A DNA stretch of 64,000 bases, taken from contig NZ_JAJEJT010000003.1 of the NCBI RefSeq assembly GCF_021390645.1, positions 992,001 through 1,056,000 on the forward strand. The letters are read 5' to 3'. Made by a program: the position numbers and the translations under genes. The DNA is from Paraburkholderia flagellata. Its GTDB lineage: Bacteria; Pseudomonadota; Gammaproteobacteria; Burkholderiales; Burkholderiaceae. Below are positions 34,191 to 43,910 of the stretch, in pieces. Position 1 is the first letter of the stretch. Each line of letters starts with the position of its first letter. The notes under the pieces were generated by a model that ran no database searches, was not told the DNA's origin, and was given only the letters and a program-made list of their open reading frames with translations.

Positions 34191-35711
34191 TCAATGCGCA
34201 GCACCCGAGGTCAGAGCATCTGGATCGTTCGTGGGCACCGCTTCGAGAAAACCGCGCCCCATTTCCGCTTCGAAACGCGAAGCGCTCCCCTCCCAGATGA
34301 TGCGCGCATGCTCCAGCACATAAACGCGGTCCGCGTGCGGCAAGGCGAAGCGAACGTTCTGCTCGCCTAGCAGCACGGTAATGGGCGTGGACTGCTGCAG
34401 CGCATCCAGCGCCTTCGATAACTGTTCGAGGATCACGGGCGCGAGCCCGAGCGTCGGCTCGTCGAGAATCAGAAGCTTGGGCTGGGGCATGAGCGCACGC
34501 GCAATGGCCAGCATTTGCTGCTCGCCGCCCGAAAGCGTGCGTGCGGTTTGGCCTTGCCGCGACTTGAGAATGGGAAAGAGGTCGAAGAGCCAGGTGAGCT
34601 GCTTTTTGCGCACTTCGTCCGAAAGATGATAGCCGCCGAGTTCGAGATTCTCGCGCACCGTCATGTCGCCAAACAGCTCGCGCGTTTCCGGGCATTGCAC
34701 AAGGCCCGCGCGCGAAACGGCCGCTCCGCTCATGCCCTGCAAGTCGCGCCCGTCGAAGCGGATCGTCCCCTTGTATGGAAGGAGGCCCGAGAGCGCGTTG
34801 AAGAGCGTTGTCTTACCTGCGCCGTTGAGGCCGACCACCGAAACGAACTCGCCCTCGCGAACGTGGAGGCTCACGCCGTCGAGCGCGCAAGCCTTGCCGT
34901 ACAGCACGCGCACGTCCGAGACCTCGAGGATGTCGCGCTTCGCCTCGCCCGCGACGCTCGAGCGCTGGCGCAATTCCAGCTTGCCACCCAGATACACGCG
35001 GCGCACCGTTTCGTCTTGCATCACTTCTTCGGCCGTGCCTTCGGCGACGTGCTCACCAAGGTACATGGCGAGCACGCGGTCGGCGAGCGCGGAAAGGCTC
35101 TTGACGTTGTGATCGACCAGCAGCACCGCGCGGCCCTCCGCGCGAAATCCGCGTATCAGCTCGGAGAATGCCTCCGATTCCGCAACCGTTAGTCCTGCGA
35201 AAGGCTCATCGACGAGCACAACCTTCGGATCGCGCGCAATCGCTTTGGCCATTTCCATGCGGCGCAGGTCGGCGAAAGGCAGCGTCGCGGGATGCCGATG
35301 CATGACGGCGGCAAGCCCCACGCGCGCGGCAATTTCTTGCGCGCGCTGATGCACGTGGGGTTCCGCCGCGAGCTTGACGAGCGAGTCCGGAAGCAGCGCG
35401 AGCTTGATGTGCTCCAGCACCGTTTGCCGATGCAGCGGCCGTGAATGCTGGAACACGATGCCCACGCCCGCACGCGCGATGCGGTGCGGCGCCCAGCCGG
35501 CCATCTCCACGCCGTTCACCTTGACCGAGCCCGCGTTGGGCCGCTCGATGCCCATGATGAGCTTCATCACGGTCGACTTGCCGGACCCGTTGGGACCGAT
35601 CAGGCCCAGTATCTCGCCGGGCCGGATGTCGAAGCCAATGTCCTTCACCGCGACGAGACCGCCAAAGCGCTTGGTCAACCCGCGTACTGAGAGCAGCGGC
35701 GTGTCGTTCAT
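34191..35711 (-). CDS. Branched-chain-type ABC transporter ATPase, LivG-LivF fusion
   Basis: 506 residues containing two complete ABC domains in one frame with no stop between. Domain 1 (about 1-245): Walker A GPNGSGKST (39-47), Walker B VVLVDEPFAGL, signature atypical (LPFADLRR where LivG has LxxGxQRR). A linker of about 15 residues (245-260) leads to domain 2: Walker A GLNGAGKTT (294-302), LSGGEQQM, Walker B LLILDEPTLGL. LivG and LivF are normally separate proteins. The start ATG shares one base with the LivM stop (TAATG). Hydrophilic amide or amino-acid import is expected. Confidence 0.92.
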   Translation of the reverse strand: MNDTPLLSVRGLTKRFGGLVAVKDIGFDIRPGEILGLIGPNGSGKSTVMKLIMGIERPNAGSVKVNGVEMAGWAPHRIARAGVGIVFQHSRPLHRQTVLEHIKLALLPDSLVKLAAEPHVHQRAQEIAARVGLAAVMHRHPATLPFADLRRMEMAKAIARDPKVVLVDEPFAGLTVAESEAFSELIRGFRAEGRAVLLVDHNVKSLSALADRVLAMYLGEHVAEGTAEEVMQDETVRRVYLGGKLELRQRSSVAGEAKRDILEVSDVRVLYGKACALDGVSLHVREGEFVSVVGLNGAGKTTLFNALSGLLPYKGTIRFDGRDLQGMSGAAVSRAGLVQCPETRELFGDMTVRENLELGGYHLSDEVRKKQLTWLFDLFPILKSRQGQTARTLSGGEQQMLAIARALMPQPKLLILDEPTLGLAPVILEQLSKALDALQQSTPITVLLGEQNVRFALPHADRVYVLEHARIIWEGSASRFEAEMGRGFLEAVPTNDPDALTSGAAH

Positions 35712-36634
35712 TAGCGTTCCCTCGCACGCAGCAGGTTGCCGAGCAAGCCGTCCGGAAAGAACAGCAGCGCCGCGAGCGCGACGCCCGCGACGACGAACGT
35801 GTTGAGCTGGCCGAGCGGCCGCAGGAATTCGCCGGCCACGATCAGGAAAATCGAGCCGAGCACCGCGCCGAGTATCGTGCGCCGGCCGCCGAGCACGGCC
35901 GCGATGATGATCTGCACGCCTACGCTCAAATCCACCACCGTGCTCACGGAAGCCGTGCCTTGATAGAACACCAGCATCGCACCGGCCACCCCCGAAAAGA
36001 CCGCGCTGATGCAAAAGGCCACTAGCTTGTGCCGCGTCACGTTGAAGCCCAGCGCCTGCGCGCCCGTGGCGTCCTGACCGCTGGCCTGCAGGATGAGGCC
36101 GATTGCCGAGCGGGAGAGGCCGAACAGCAGGATCGCGCATACCACCAGAAACGCCAGCGCGATCCAGTAGTTGTGGCTGGCGTCGACGGACATCACGTCG
36201 GGCACCATCATGCCGATCTCGCCGCCCGTCACGCCCGCGAAGATCACAATGGCGTTCTGCAGCAGCAGCACCGCCACGAGCGTGACGAGACCGAAGTACG
36301 GACCGCGCAGCCGCAGCGCGGGCACCGCGAGCAACAGCCCGCCCACCAGCGCGACGAGGCCGCCCGCGATCACGCAAACGGGTATTGGCAGCCCCCAATG
36401 GGCATCGATGATCGCTGCGGAGTAGGCACCGAGACCAATCAGGAACGTGGGGCCGAAATTGACCTCGCCGGCAAAGCCGAACAGCAAGTCCCACGACATT
36501 GCGAACACGCCGAAGTAATACGCGACGGTGAGCACGCCGAGGATGTAGCCCGACATCCACCACGGCAGCGTGGCCGCCGCGACGGCGAGCAACACGGCCA
36601 CCCACACTCCACGCGAACGAAGAAGACCGGACAT
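35711..36634 (-). CDS. Branched-chain-type ABC transporter permease, LivM-like
   Basis: 307 residues, about eight to ten hydrophobic helices. Recognisable LivM blocks: WDLLFGFAGEVNFGPTFLIGLGAYSAA, LRGPYFGLVTLV, and RSAIGLILQASGQDATGAQALGFNV (the EAA-like cytoplasmic loop). Ends with FFPDGLLGNLLRARER. Lies 21 bases after LivH and overlaps the fused ATPase by one base. Confidence 0.92.
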   Translation of the reverse strand: MSGLLRSRGVWVAVLLAVAAATLPWWMSGYILGVLTVAYYFGVFAMSWDLLFGFAGEVNFGPTFLIGLGAYSAAIIDAHWGLPIPVCVIAGGLVALVGGLLLAVPALRLRGPYFGLVTLVAVLLLQNAIVIFAGVTGGEIGMMVPDVMSVDASHNYWIALAFLVVCAILLFGLSRSAIGLILQASGQDATGAQALGFNVTRHKLVAFCISAVFSGVAGAMLVFYQGTASVSTVVDLSVGVQIIIAAVLGGRRTILGAVLGSIFLIVAGEFLRPLGQLNTFVVAGVALAALLFFPDGLLGNLLRARER

Positions 36635-36655
36635 GTCGATGCTCCCTGCGTTCGG

Positions 36656-37531
36656 TTAGCGGCGGCCCAGGAAGCCCTGAGGCCGCACATACACGACGAG
36701 CACCAGCAGCAGCAGCGCGGGCAGTGGCCGCAGCGTCGGGGCAATGAGATACGCGGTGACGGTCTCCAGATAGCCAACGACATACGCGGCCATCAACGAC
36801 CCGGAAACGCTGCCGAGGCCCCCCAGCACGACGATGGAGAAGGCGCTGGCCGTGAGCTGCCCGGCGTTGTTCGTGCTCACGCCGAGGAACGACGCGAGCA
36901 GCACGCCCGCAATGCCCGCCAGCACGCCGTAAATGGTCCACGCGAGCAGATAGATGCGCGAGAGTTCGAAGCCGAGCAGCGTGAGGCCGCGCGGATTCAT
37001 CGAGGCCGCGAGCAGCGCCTTGCCCGCGCGCGTGCGGTTCACGAACAGCCACAACAGGCCGATCACCGCCCAGCAGACCACGGCGATCATGATCTCGTTG
37101 AACGGCACACGCACGCTGCCGATCATCGCCACGCCGCTGATGAGCGGGCGCATCGTCACCGGATTGTCGGTGAAGAGCCAGGCCATGCCCTGCTGGATCA
37201 TGATGCCCCACAGCAGCGTGCCAGTGAGCACGAAAATCTCCTTCTCTTCGTTCGGAATGGCGGCGGAACGCTGGATAGGGCGCACCACCATCAGGTAGGT
37301 GACGTAGGCCGCGATAAGTCCCGCGACCACGCCGAGCAGCGTGCCGAGGTAGGTGCCGAGGCCGGCCTCGCCCGCAAGCATCCAGCCCATCAGCGCCGCG
37401 ACGAGCATCACGCCGCCGTGCGCGAGATTCAATATGCCGGAGACGCCGAAAATCAGCGTAAAGCCGATGGCGCCGAGCGCGTAGAGCGAACTGATGGCAA
37501 AGCCGTCGATGAGAATCTGCAAGAGCAGCAT
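36656..37531 (-). CDS. Branched-chain-type ABC transporter permease, LivH-like
   Basis: 291 residues from ATG 37531 (MLLLQILIDGFAISSLYALG), the standard LivH start with AAAGG upstream; the frame could extend 18 residues but that leader is polar and unlikely. Blocks LIFGVSGILNLAHGGVMLVAALMGW and ASMNPRGLTLLGFELSRIYLLAWTIYGVLAG are LivH hallmarks. About eight helices. Confidence 0.92.
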   Translation of the reverse strand: MLLLQILIDGFAISSLYALGAIGFTLIFGVSGILNLAHGGVMLVAALMGWMLAGEAGLGTYLGTLLGVVAGLIAAYVTYLMVVRPIQRSAAIPNEEKEIFVLTGTLLWGIMIQQGMAWLFTDNPVTMRPLISGVAMIGSVRVPFNEIMIAVVCWAVIGLLWLFVNRTRAGKALLAASMNPRGLTLLGFELSRIYLLAWTIYGVLAGIAGVLLASFLGVSTNNAGQLTASAFSIVVLGGLGSVSGSLMAAYVVGYLETVTAYLIAPTLRPLPALLLLVLVVYVRPQGFLGRR

Positions 37532-37618
37532 GACCGGCCTTTCATTTGGGTGGGTCGCTGGATGCGCCATGCGGCCCGTCGTCAAACGAAGGGCCGCACG
37601 GCGCGACGCACTGCGAAG

Positions 37619-38887
37619 CTAGTTCGCGCTAGCCTGCTGGATCTTGATGAAGGTCGGGAACTTGACCTTGCCGTTCGCGACGGACTTCGGCCAGATCGCG
37701 ATCTGTTTGCCGTCCTGCCACTGCAGGTTGATGCCGGTGATATAGCCCGGGCCGTACTTCAGCGCGTGCGTGAACTGATCGTTCTTGCCGTAGAACGCCC
37801 AGCGCCCGATCGTGCCTACGTAGTCGGTTTTCTCGAGCGCGGCGACCATCTGGTCCGGGTCGGTCGAGCCCTTGTTGCGCTTGATCGCGTCCGCAACGAT
37901 GTAGACGAGGTCATACGTCGAGAAGCCGCAATACGCTGGCGACACACCGAACTTCTTCTGATACGCATCTGCGAAGGGCACCGTCTTCGGTGTGATCGCC
38001 ACGCCAGGCGCGGCAGCCGACGCCGTAATCACCCCTTCGGTCGCACCGTTCGTGTCCTTCCAGAAACTCGTGGTCGTAGCCTGCGAGCTTTGACCCGACA
38101 TCGGGATCGGCACCTGCTGGTCGTGCCATTGCACGGTTGGCTGCACGCCCACGTGGCTGATGCCCGTGGTGATCGTATCGGGGTGCCTGGCCTCGATCTG
38201 GTTGAAAATTGGTGTGAAGTCCGAAGTATCCGGATTGAAGCGGATATGATCGAGCACCTGGAGGCCGGCCTTGGGCAGGCATTCCATGAAGCGCTCGTCG
38301 AGCGGCTTGGTCCACGCCGCGTCCTCGCTCATCACGACCGTCGACTTCATCTTGAACTGGCCGACGAGAATATCGTGCGAGAAATCGCAAATCGACTGCG
38401 CGATGAACGCCGACGTCATCCAGCCGTGGAACGTGTACTTGTAGTGGTCGTAGTCGTCGTGGACGTGCTTCGAAATGTCGTTGCTCGCGGCGCCCGGAGT
38501 GATAAAGGGCATTTTCAGCCGCGCCGACCACGGCTCCATGGCGAGCGCCACTTCGCTGATATAGCTGCCGATCACGGCAACGACCTTGTCCTGGGTCGCC
38601 GCGCGCTGGAATGCGCGCACGCCGTCCGAGGCCGACGAGTGGTCGTCGTACGCGACGATCTCGATGGGACGGCCATCCACGCCGCCGCTCGCATTGATCT
38701 CGTCCGCGGCGAGTTGCGCCGCCTTGCTGATCGAGGCGCCTGCCACTGCGGACTCCTCACTGATCACGCCGATCTTGATCGGGTCGCTCGCGGCATGCGC
38801 GCCGGCCGCGAGGCCAAGCCCTGCTGCCACCATGCCCGTCGCCGCTACGCGATGAAGGTTTCGCCACACGCCGTCATTGGACATCAT
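37619..38887 (-). CDS. Branched-chain-type ABC transporter substrate-binding protein
   Basis: 422 residues with a signal peptide (hydrophobic VAATGMVAAGLGLAAGAHA, cleavage near AHAA), so periplasmic. Type I periplasmic binding fold (Peripla_BP_6): IKIGVISEESAVAGASISKAAQLAADEINASGG, VVAVIGSYISEVALAMEP, MPFITPGAASNDIS. First gene of the importer operon. Ligand may be an amino acid, amide, urea or aromatic acid; the cluster has no enzyme gene to suggest which. Confidence 0.9.
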   Translation of the reverse strand: MMSNDGVWRNLHRVAATGMVAAGLGLAAGAHAASDPIKIGVISEESAVAGASISKAAQLAADEINASGGVDGRPIEIVAYDDHSSASDGVRAFQRAATQDKVVAVIGSYISEVALAMEPWSARLKMPFITPGAASNDISKHVHDDYDHYKYTFHGWMTSAFIAQSICDFSHDILVGQFKMKSTVVMSEDAAWTKPLDERFMECLPKAGLQVLDHIRFNPDTSDFTPIFNQIEARHPDTITTGISHVGVQPTVQWHDQQVPIPMSGQSSQATTTSFWKDTNGATEGVITASAAAPGVAITPKTVPFADAYQKKFGVSPAYCGFSTYDLVYIVADAIKRNKGSTDPDQMVAALEKTDYVGTIGRWAFYGKNDQFTHALKYGPGYITGINLQWQDGKQIAIWPKSVANGKVKFPTFIKIQQASAN

Positions 38888-39096
38888 GCATCTCCGATTC
38901 GCCAGGATCGTTGAGGAACCTCTGCCCGCTACATTGCAGCTTTGAAGAATGCGCCCACAACAGTATCACCAGCCTTTGCGCGCTCAATCGGTACAAACGA
39001 TGACAGGTAACGTCAAGCTTGCATGGTGCATAGCGGCAAGAAAATGCGCTTCCCCGCGCGGCTGCGGACGTTGCGCGCAGCACTTCGCCGTGCCGT

Positions 39097-39543
39097 CTAT
39101 TCGACCTTCAGCCACACCAGCTCGGAAATGCATTCCTTGCCCGTCACCGGATTGCGGGCGGGCAGCGTCGTGATGTGCAGGTATTTGCCGTCGATTCTGA
39201 AACGGCGCAACTGAATCGTCCCCGTCCATGATTCATTCCACGAAGTGTCGACATGGTGACTCACCAGGTCGCCCTCGATGCTCCACGTCCCCGCGTAGGC
39301 GCACAAGCCGTTGAATAGCGCGATGCGCTCGGCGTCGGTTGGCACGAGGTCGGCTGGCGCGTTGCGGTTCTCCTCGAGCAGAATCGCGTACATACGCTTG
39401 TCGGCACCGTAGTTGAGATAGCCGACGGGGTGTGCGCCGAACAGATCGGTCTTTTCTCCAGTGGCCAGGTCTTCGGTCGTGAAAGATTGCAGCTTCCATG
39501 TGCCCAGCAGCGCAGCGCTGCCGGTTTGCCGTGCTCGTGCCAT
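39097..39543 (-). CDS. Lipocalin-like domain protein
   Basis: 148 residues from ATG 39543, chosen because GGGGAAGG is seven bases upstream (an ATG at 39561 is the alternative). Single lipocalin_5-type beta barrel: LLGTWKLQSFTTEDLATGE, HPVGYLNYGADKRMYAILLEENR, VDTSWNESWTGTIQLRRFRIDGKYLHITT. No signal peptide. The family is found near many catabolic genes and may bind a small hydrophobic molecule; function unknown. Confidence 0.85.
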   Translation of the reverse strand: MARARQTGSAALLGTWKLQSFTTEDLATGEKTDLFGAHPVGYLNYGADKRMYAILLEENRNAPADLVPTDAERIALFNGLCAYAGTWSIEGDLVSHHVDTSWNESWTGTIQLRRFRIDGKYLHITTLPARNPVTGKECISELVWLKVE

Positions 39544-39576
39544 GGCCTTCCCCTTCAGCACAACCTGAGCGGTACG

Positions 39577-39828
39577 CTAGCGCTCCTTGCCCCAGCGCCA
39601 GCGAGGCGGCTCGCCCTTGAGCCAGCACACTGCGCAAAGCGCGAGCGTGGCGAGTATCACAAGCCCCGCAAACGCGAGCGCATGCCGATGCGGTTCAAAA
39701 AAAACAGCGATCAAACAGATCGACAGTACATACGCGGCTAGCGCTGCCCAACCCTGCCAGGTGAGCGGAAGGCCCCACCCCCAGCCATAGCGTTTGGCGC
39801 GAAACCAGTATTTTCCAGTGCCTGACAT
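39577..39828 (-). CDS. Small two-helix membrane protein, unknown function
   Basis: 83 residues from ATG 39828, with GGGAGAAGGGG directly upstream. A basic/aromatic head (YWFRAKRYGWGWGLPLTWQGW) is followed by two hydrophobic helices (about 25-43 and 48-66) and a basic tail GEPPRWRWGKER. The WGWGLP-WQGW head occurs in small conserved Burkholderia membrane proteins. No function recognised. It lies 33 bases before the lipocalin-like gene on the same strand. Confidence 0.7.
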   Translation of the reverse strand: MSGTGKYWFRAKRYGWGWGLPLTWQGWAALAAYVLSICLIAVFFEPHRHALAFAGLVILATLALCAVCWLKGEPPRWRWGKER

Positions 39829-39987
39829 TTCCCCTTCTCCCACGAATCGCATTGCGGTCTCTTTGTGCATCATCCGCGTGCACGTGGGCGTTTGGCAACC
39901 GCATTGCGGCCCTGCCTTGCGCCGGGCCAATCCTGATCGAGAAGGAATACGAAATTTTTAAGGGGATGGATTTGCGCGTCCTGCACG

Positions 39988-40398
39988 TTAGGCAAGGTCA
40001 GGCGCGGATGCCGAATGGCACACCGCCTCGACGCGGTTGCCAGCAGGATCGACAAGAAAGGCGGCATAGTAGTCGGCGTGATAATGCGGCCGCAAGCCTG
40101 GATCGCCATCCGAGCGGCCGTCCGCAGCGCAGCCAGCCGCATGGAATGCATCGACCTGCTCGCGCGAAGCGGCCTTGAAGCACCAGTGCCGTTTGTTCGG
40201 CCCGATGGCGCTTTCATCCAGATAGACCGAGAAATACGACGATTGTGTTTCGGCGGCGTCGCAACGCTCACCGTAGCCAAGCGCGTTGGGGCGGTCGTAG
40301 ACCTTGAGGGCGCCCAGCGCGTTCATGATCGCGTCGTAAAAGAGGCGCGCGGCATCGAGATCGGGAACGCCGATCGAAACGTGATCGAGAAGCTGCAT
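39988..40398 (-). CDS. VOC-family (glyoxalase-like) protein
   Basis: 136 residues in two beta-alpha-beta-beta-beta repeats. It begins MQLLDHVSIGVPDLDAARLFYDAIM, a typical VOC metal-site start (His6 region), and ends HADYYAAFLVDPAGNRVEAVCH, where the Glu near residue 124 completes the site. The family includes glyoxalases, fosfomycin-resistance enzymes and dioxygenases; no specific one is indicated. Isolated gene. Confidence 0.9.
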   Translation of the reverse strand: MQLLDHVSIGVPDLDAARLFYDAIMNALGALKVYDRPNALGYGERCDAAETQSSYFSVYLDESAIGPNKRHWCFKAASREQVDAFHAAGCAADGRSDGDPGLRPHYHADYYAAFLVDPAGNRVEAVCHSASAPDLA

Positions 40399-40474
40399 GG
40401 TGTCCGAGGTCCGCAGTCGTCAATGCGCGACTATACCGGCGAATCACACCATGCGGCATGCGCGTTCGTGCGCG

Positions 40475-42040
40475 TTACCCCGCGCGCGTGGTGCGGAACA
40501 CCGAAACCGCGGCATTGAGCCGGTGCGCTTCGTTTTCGAGCGACGAAGCCGCGGCCGTTGCCTGCTCGACGAGTGCCGCGTTCTGCTGAGTCACGAGGTC
40601 CATCTGTCCAACCGCGATGTTGACCTGATCGATGCCCGTGCTCTGCTCTGCAGCCGCCGATGCAATCTCATTCATGATCGCGCTCACGCGCGCGATCGCT
40701 TCGACGATCTCGGTCATCGTCGAGCCCGAACGCTCGACGAGGCCCGCGCCTGTCTCCACGCGCGACGTCGACGATTCGATCAGCTCTTTGATCTCCTTGG
40801 CCGCCGCGGCGCTGCGCTGCGCGAGCGAGCGCACTTCGCTCGCTACCACCGCGAAGCCACGCCCCTCCTCGCCCGCGCGCGCCGCCTCCACGGCCGCGTT
40901 GAGCGCGAGAATGTTGGTCTGGAACGCAATGGCCTCGATCACGCCGACGATCTCGCCCACGCGCCGCGAGTCGCCCACGATGTCCTGCATCGTGCCGACC
41001 ACTTCGCGCGAGAGCGCACCGCCCTGCGCAGCGAGACCGGAAGCGCCCTCGGCGAGCGTGCTGGCCTGGCGGGCGTTTTCGGCGGTCTGCTTGACGGTGG
41101 AGGTCAACTCTTCGATGCTCGCAGCCGTTTGCTCGAGCGACGCGGCCTGCTCCTCGGTGCGCTGCGAAAGATCCGTGTTGCCCGCGGCAATCTCGCTTAC
41201 GCCCTTGTCGATCGACAGCGCGCCTTCGCGCACGCTGCTGACCGTCTTGATGAGCGCATCCTGCATCTGCCGCAACGCGGCCTGCAGGCGGCCCATTTCG
41301 TTGTTGCTCGTCGTCTGAACCGTGCCGCTCAGATCTCCGGCGGCGATGTGCTGGAACTGCGCGATAGCCGCGTCGACGGGATGCACGATCGCTCGCATGA
41401 GCGCGGCGCGGCCAATCCATGCGAGCAGCAGCGAAAGCACCATGCCCACGGCCACCGCGATGCTCACCGCGTTGAAGCGGTCCTGCGCTTCCTGGTAGCG
41501 CTGCGCGCCGAGGTCGATCTGGCGCTTCTCCAGCACGAGCATCGCCTTTTCGTAGTTGCTGTAGAGCGCCGGCAGCTTGTGGCCCTGCAGTTCCTGGAAC
41601 GCGGTCTTGTCGCCGGCCTTGAGTGCCGCTAGCGCCGGATCGACGCCGTCGTGCAGGAAGCTGTTGCGCTTGGCCTGCATGTCGGCGATGAGATCCTGCG
41701 CTTCGCCTTCGCCGCTCGCAATCGACAGATAGTGGTCCAGACGCTCGTTCGAGTTCTTCAGGTACTGGTCGAAGCGCTTGAGCACCGCGTCCGCGGCGTC
41801 GTGGTCGCCGAGTTCGGAAAGCGATGCGTTGGTGGCGAGCGCGAGGCGCAGTCGCAGCAACTGGCCGGCACTGCCTTCGAGGTCTGCGACGGCCGGCGTA
41901 TCGACGGTGTACATCGTGCGCAGCGACTCGTTGCCCGCTCGCATCGACAGGAGTCCTGTGGCAGCCCCGCCAATCAGGACGATGCCGAAGAAGGCGATCA
42001 TCACGGTCAGGCTTGCGCGTATTGACAGCTTGTGAAGCAT
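40475..42040 (-). CDS. Methyl-accepting chemotaxis protein
   Basis: 521 residues from ATG 42040 (GGGAGAG nine bases upstream). Transmembrane helix 1 about 10-31, periplasmic four-helix-bundle ligand domain (about 33-185), transmembrane helix 2 about 188-210, HAMP about 212-264, then the signalling domain with hairpin tip [31 protein letters not shown]. The chain ends FRTTRAG without the NWETF-type pentapeptide, so it depends on other receptors for CheR/CheB docking. Isolated from other chemotaxis genes; ligand unknown. Confidence 0.93.
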   Translation of the reverse strand: MLHKLSIRASLTVMIAFFGIVLIGGAATGLLSMRAGNESLRTMYTVDTPAVADLEGSAGQLLRLRLALATNASLSELGDHDAADAVLKRFDQYLKNSNERLDHYLSIASGEGEAQDLIADMQAKRNSFLHDGVDPALAALKAGDKTAFQELQGHKLPALYSNYEKAMLVLEKRQIDLGAQRYQEAQDRFNAVSIAVAVGMVLSLLLAWIGRAALMRAIVHPVDAAIAQFQHIAAGDLSGTVQTTSNNEMGRLQAALRQMQDALIKTVSSVREGALSIDKGVSEIAAGNTDLSQRTEEQAASLEQTAASIEELTSTVKQTAENARQASTLAEGASGLAAQGGALSREVVGTMQDIVGDSRRVGEIVGVIEAIAFQTNILALNAAVEAARAGEEGRGFAVVASEVRSLAQRSAAAAKEIKELIESSTSRVETGAGLVERSGSTMTEIVEAIARVSAIMNEIASAAAEQSTGIDQVNIAVGQMDLVTQQNAALVEQATAAASSLENEAHRLNAAVSVFRTTRAG

Positions 42041-42279
42041 TCCTGGTCTCTCTCCCTGGGAGGCCCGGCTCTGGAGGCCACGCGTGTCCCAGTCGTATTT
42101 CATCGAATGTTCCGGGGCGCTTACCCAGTGCAGCCCGGTCGTTCAGGCTGTTTAAGCGTCCAGTACATAACAACGGCAGGAGAGGTTGCGAACTTTATGG
42201 TTCGTCGCAAAGAAGCACGACCGTTAGCAACACTTCGTAATACGGACCGCGACGTGAGATGCGTGCGAGTCGATGCGCA

Positions 42280-42720
42280 TCACGCGCCGGCTTCCTCCGC
42301 GCCCGGCGCGCCCTCGTCCATCGGCGCGAGATAGCGCAGCACGTCGCGCCAGCTCACGATGCCCACGGGACGGAATTCGGCATCGACGATGGGGATGCAC
42401 GAAATCGTGTTGGCGAGAAAGAGGGCCGCAGCTTCGGAAAGGCTCGACTCGGGCCGCAGCGTAAGCGGCTTGCGGCTCATGATCTGATGCACGCGTTTGT
42501 TGAGCGTGCCGAGGTCGCGCGCGGATTCGACCACGCTGTCGATGAACGGGCTGATTGCGCGCAGCAGGTCGCGGTCGGAGACGACGCCTTGCAGCTTGCC
42601 CTCGTCGACCACGAGCAGATGGTGGAAGCTCGCTTGCGCGAAGATCTCGCGCACCGTTGCGAGCGTATCGTCGAAACCGACGGTGACGACGCGGCTCGTC
42701 ATGAATTTCTCTACTTGCAT
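42280..42720 (-). CDS. Tandem CBS-domain protein
   Basis: 146 residues from ATG 42720. Two CBS motifs in one Bateman pair: VEKFMTSRVVTVGFDDTLATVREIF to about residue 60, and VHQIMSRKPLTLRPESSLSEAAALF from about residue 78, with GIVSWRDVLRYL closing the second. CBS pairs bind adenosine nucleotides; stand-alone versions act as regulatory partners or energy sensors. Glu/Ala-rich tail. Neighbours give no clear partner. Confidence 0.9.
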   Translation of the reverse strand: MQVEKFMTSRVVTVGFDDTLATVREIFAQASFHHLLVVDEGKLQGVVSDRDLLRAISPFIDSVVESARDLGTLNKRVHQIMSRKPLTLRPESSLSEAAALFLANTISCIPIVDAEFRPVGIVSWRDVLRYLAPMDEGAPGAEEAGA

Positions 42721-42889
42721 ACCTTCCAGACCTGAGTGGGTTCGACGTCCCGAGCCGCACCATGCATTGCAGATTCCGGCGGCGGCTCGGGGCTTCAGCC
42801 CGTTATATCGACCGCGAACACGGAAATCTTCAGTCTGGAAAGCGGCGTGGGGCGCACGCACGGCACGCCCCACACGTTTCATGCGTTTG

Positions 42890-43900
42890 TCACGCTTCGA
42901 GCGCGAGCGTCGCGAACGTGGCGAGCCAGTGCTCGCCCATATAGTCGCCAGCCACGTGGTCGAGCGCGCTGGCCAGATGCACTTGCGCGGCATCGTTGAG
43001 CACGGCCACGCGTGCGTCGCCGGCGGGCAGTGCGCGTGCGAGCGCGCGCTGGCACCACGCGCGGCTCAGGTTGAGCCCGTCCAGGTGGGCGATCTTGCCG
43101 TCGCTGCGGTCGGTCACGGTAGCCGGCGTAAAGAGCGTGGCGGGCTCGTTCGCCGCGAGGTTGGGCAAGAAGCGCGTGAACCACGGCTCGAAATCCGGCG
43201 CGCGCAATACGCGGCTCATCAGCAAGGCCACGCTCAGCGCGGGCGAAAGGAATTCGTCGCCGCCTGGTTCCCACGCCTGGCAGCCCGCGTCGTTTGCGTG
43301 CCAGCGCGAGGCGGTGTCTTCGATCAGCGTCGCGAGCGTTGGGCGCGACGTGGCTTTCGCGAAGTCGTACGCGAGCGTGAGTGCGAACGCCGTATTGAAG
43401 TGCGTGCCCACGCGCAGCGGATAAGTCGCCTTCGGCAGGAATTCCTCGAAGCGCTCGACGAACCACTCGGTCAGCGGCGCCAGCGCCGCCTTCCAGCGCG
43501 CGGCCTGCGGCAGCTTCAACGCGTCGACTTGCGCCGCGAGCGCAAGCAGCCACGCCCAGCCATAAGGCCGCTCGAAGCCGCGGTTGTGCGCGAGCGTGAG
43601 GTAGGCCATCTCGCCAGCCATCTTCTCCGGCGTGAAATGCTCGTCGACCACGGCGACGATCTGCGGCGCCTCGGGCAACTCGGGAAAACGCTCCAGCAGA
43701 TGCAGCACGAGCCAGTAGCCGTGCACGCACGAATGCCAGTCGTAGCTGCCGTAAAAGACCGGGTGCAGCGCGCGCGGGCCCTGCACGTCCTGAGGGCCTT
43801 CGAGCGAGTGAGTCAGCTTGTTCGGATACTCGCGCGTGAGGTGGGCGAGCGCGAGCGCGGCGAACTTCGAGGCATGGGCGGCGGTGAGGTGTGTGGTCAT
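42890..43900 (-). CDS. DUF2891-family protein
   Basis: 336 residues, aromatic- and His-rich and almost wholly helical. Conserved stretches: HPVFYGSYDWHSCVHGYWLVLHLL (about 46-69), HFTPEKMAGEMAYLTLAHNRGFERPYGWAWLL, YPLRVGTHFNTAFALTL and LDGLNLSRAWCQR. The repeated W/H/E-rich helices look like an alpha/alpha toroid with an inner active site, which is inference. Last gene of the DUF969-DUF979-DUF2891 operon, ten bases after DUF979. No signal peptide. Confidence 0.88.
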   Translation of the reverse strand: MTTHLTAAHASKFAALALAHLTREYPNKLTHSLEGPQDVQGPRALHPVFYGSYDWHSCVHGYWLVLHLLERFPELPEAPQIVAVVDEHFTPEKMAGEMAYLTLAHNRGFERPYGWAWLLALAAQVDALKLPQAARWKAALAPLTEWFVERFEEFLPKATYPLRVGTHFNTAFALTLAYDFAKATSRPTLATLIEDTASRWHANDAGCQAWEPGGDEFLSPALSVALLMSRVLRAPDFEPWFTRFLPNLAANEPATLFTPATVTDRSDGKIAHLDGLNLSRAWCQRALARALPAGDARVAVLNDAAQVHLASALDHVAGDYMGEHWLATFATLALEA

Positions 43901-43910
43901 CGTGAGCTCA

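Noticed and set aside
35712..37211. Upstream extension of the fused ABC ATPase frame through livM and livH
   Set aside because: Different frame from the permease genes and composed of Arg/Ala-rich filler; the ATPase starts at 35711 with TAATG coupling.
42175..42240. TTGCGAAC...GTTCGTCGCAA near-inverted repeat upstream of the chemoreceptor
   Set aside because: The two arms differ by a three-base insertion, and similar imperfect repeats are common at this GC content.
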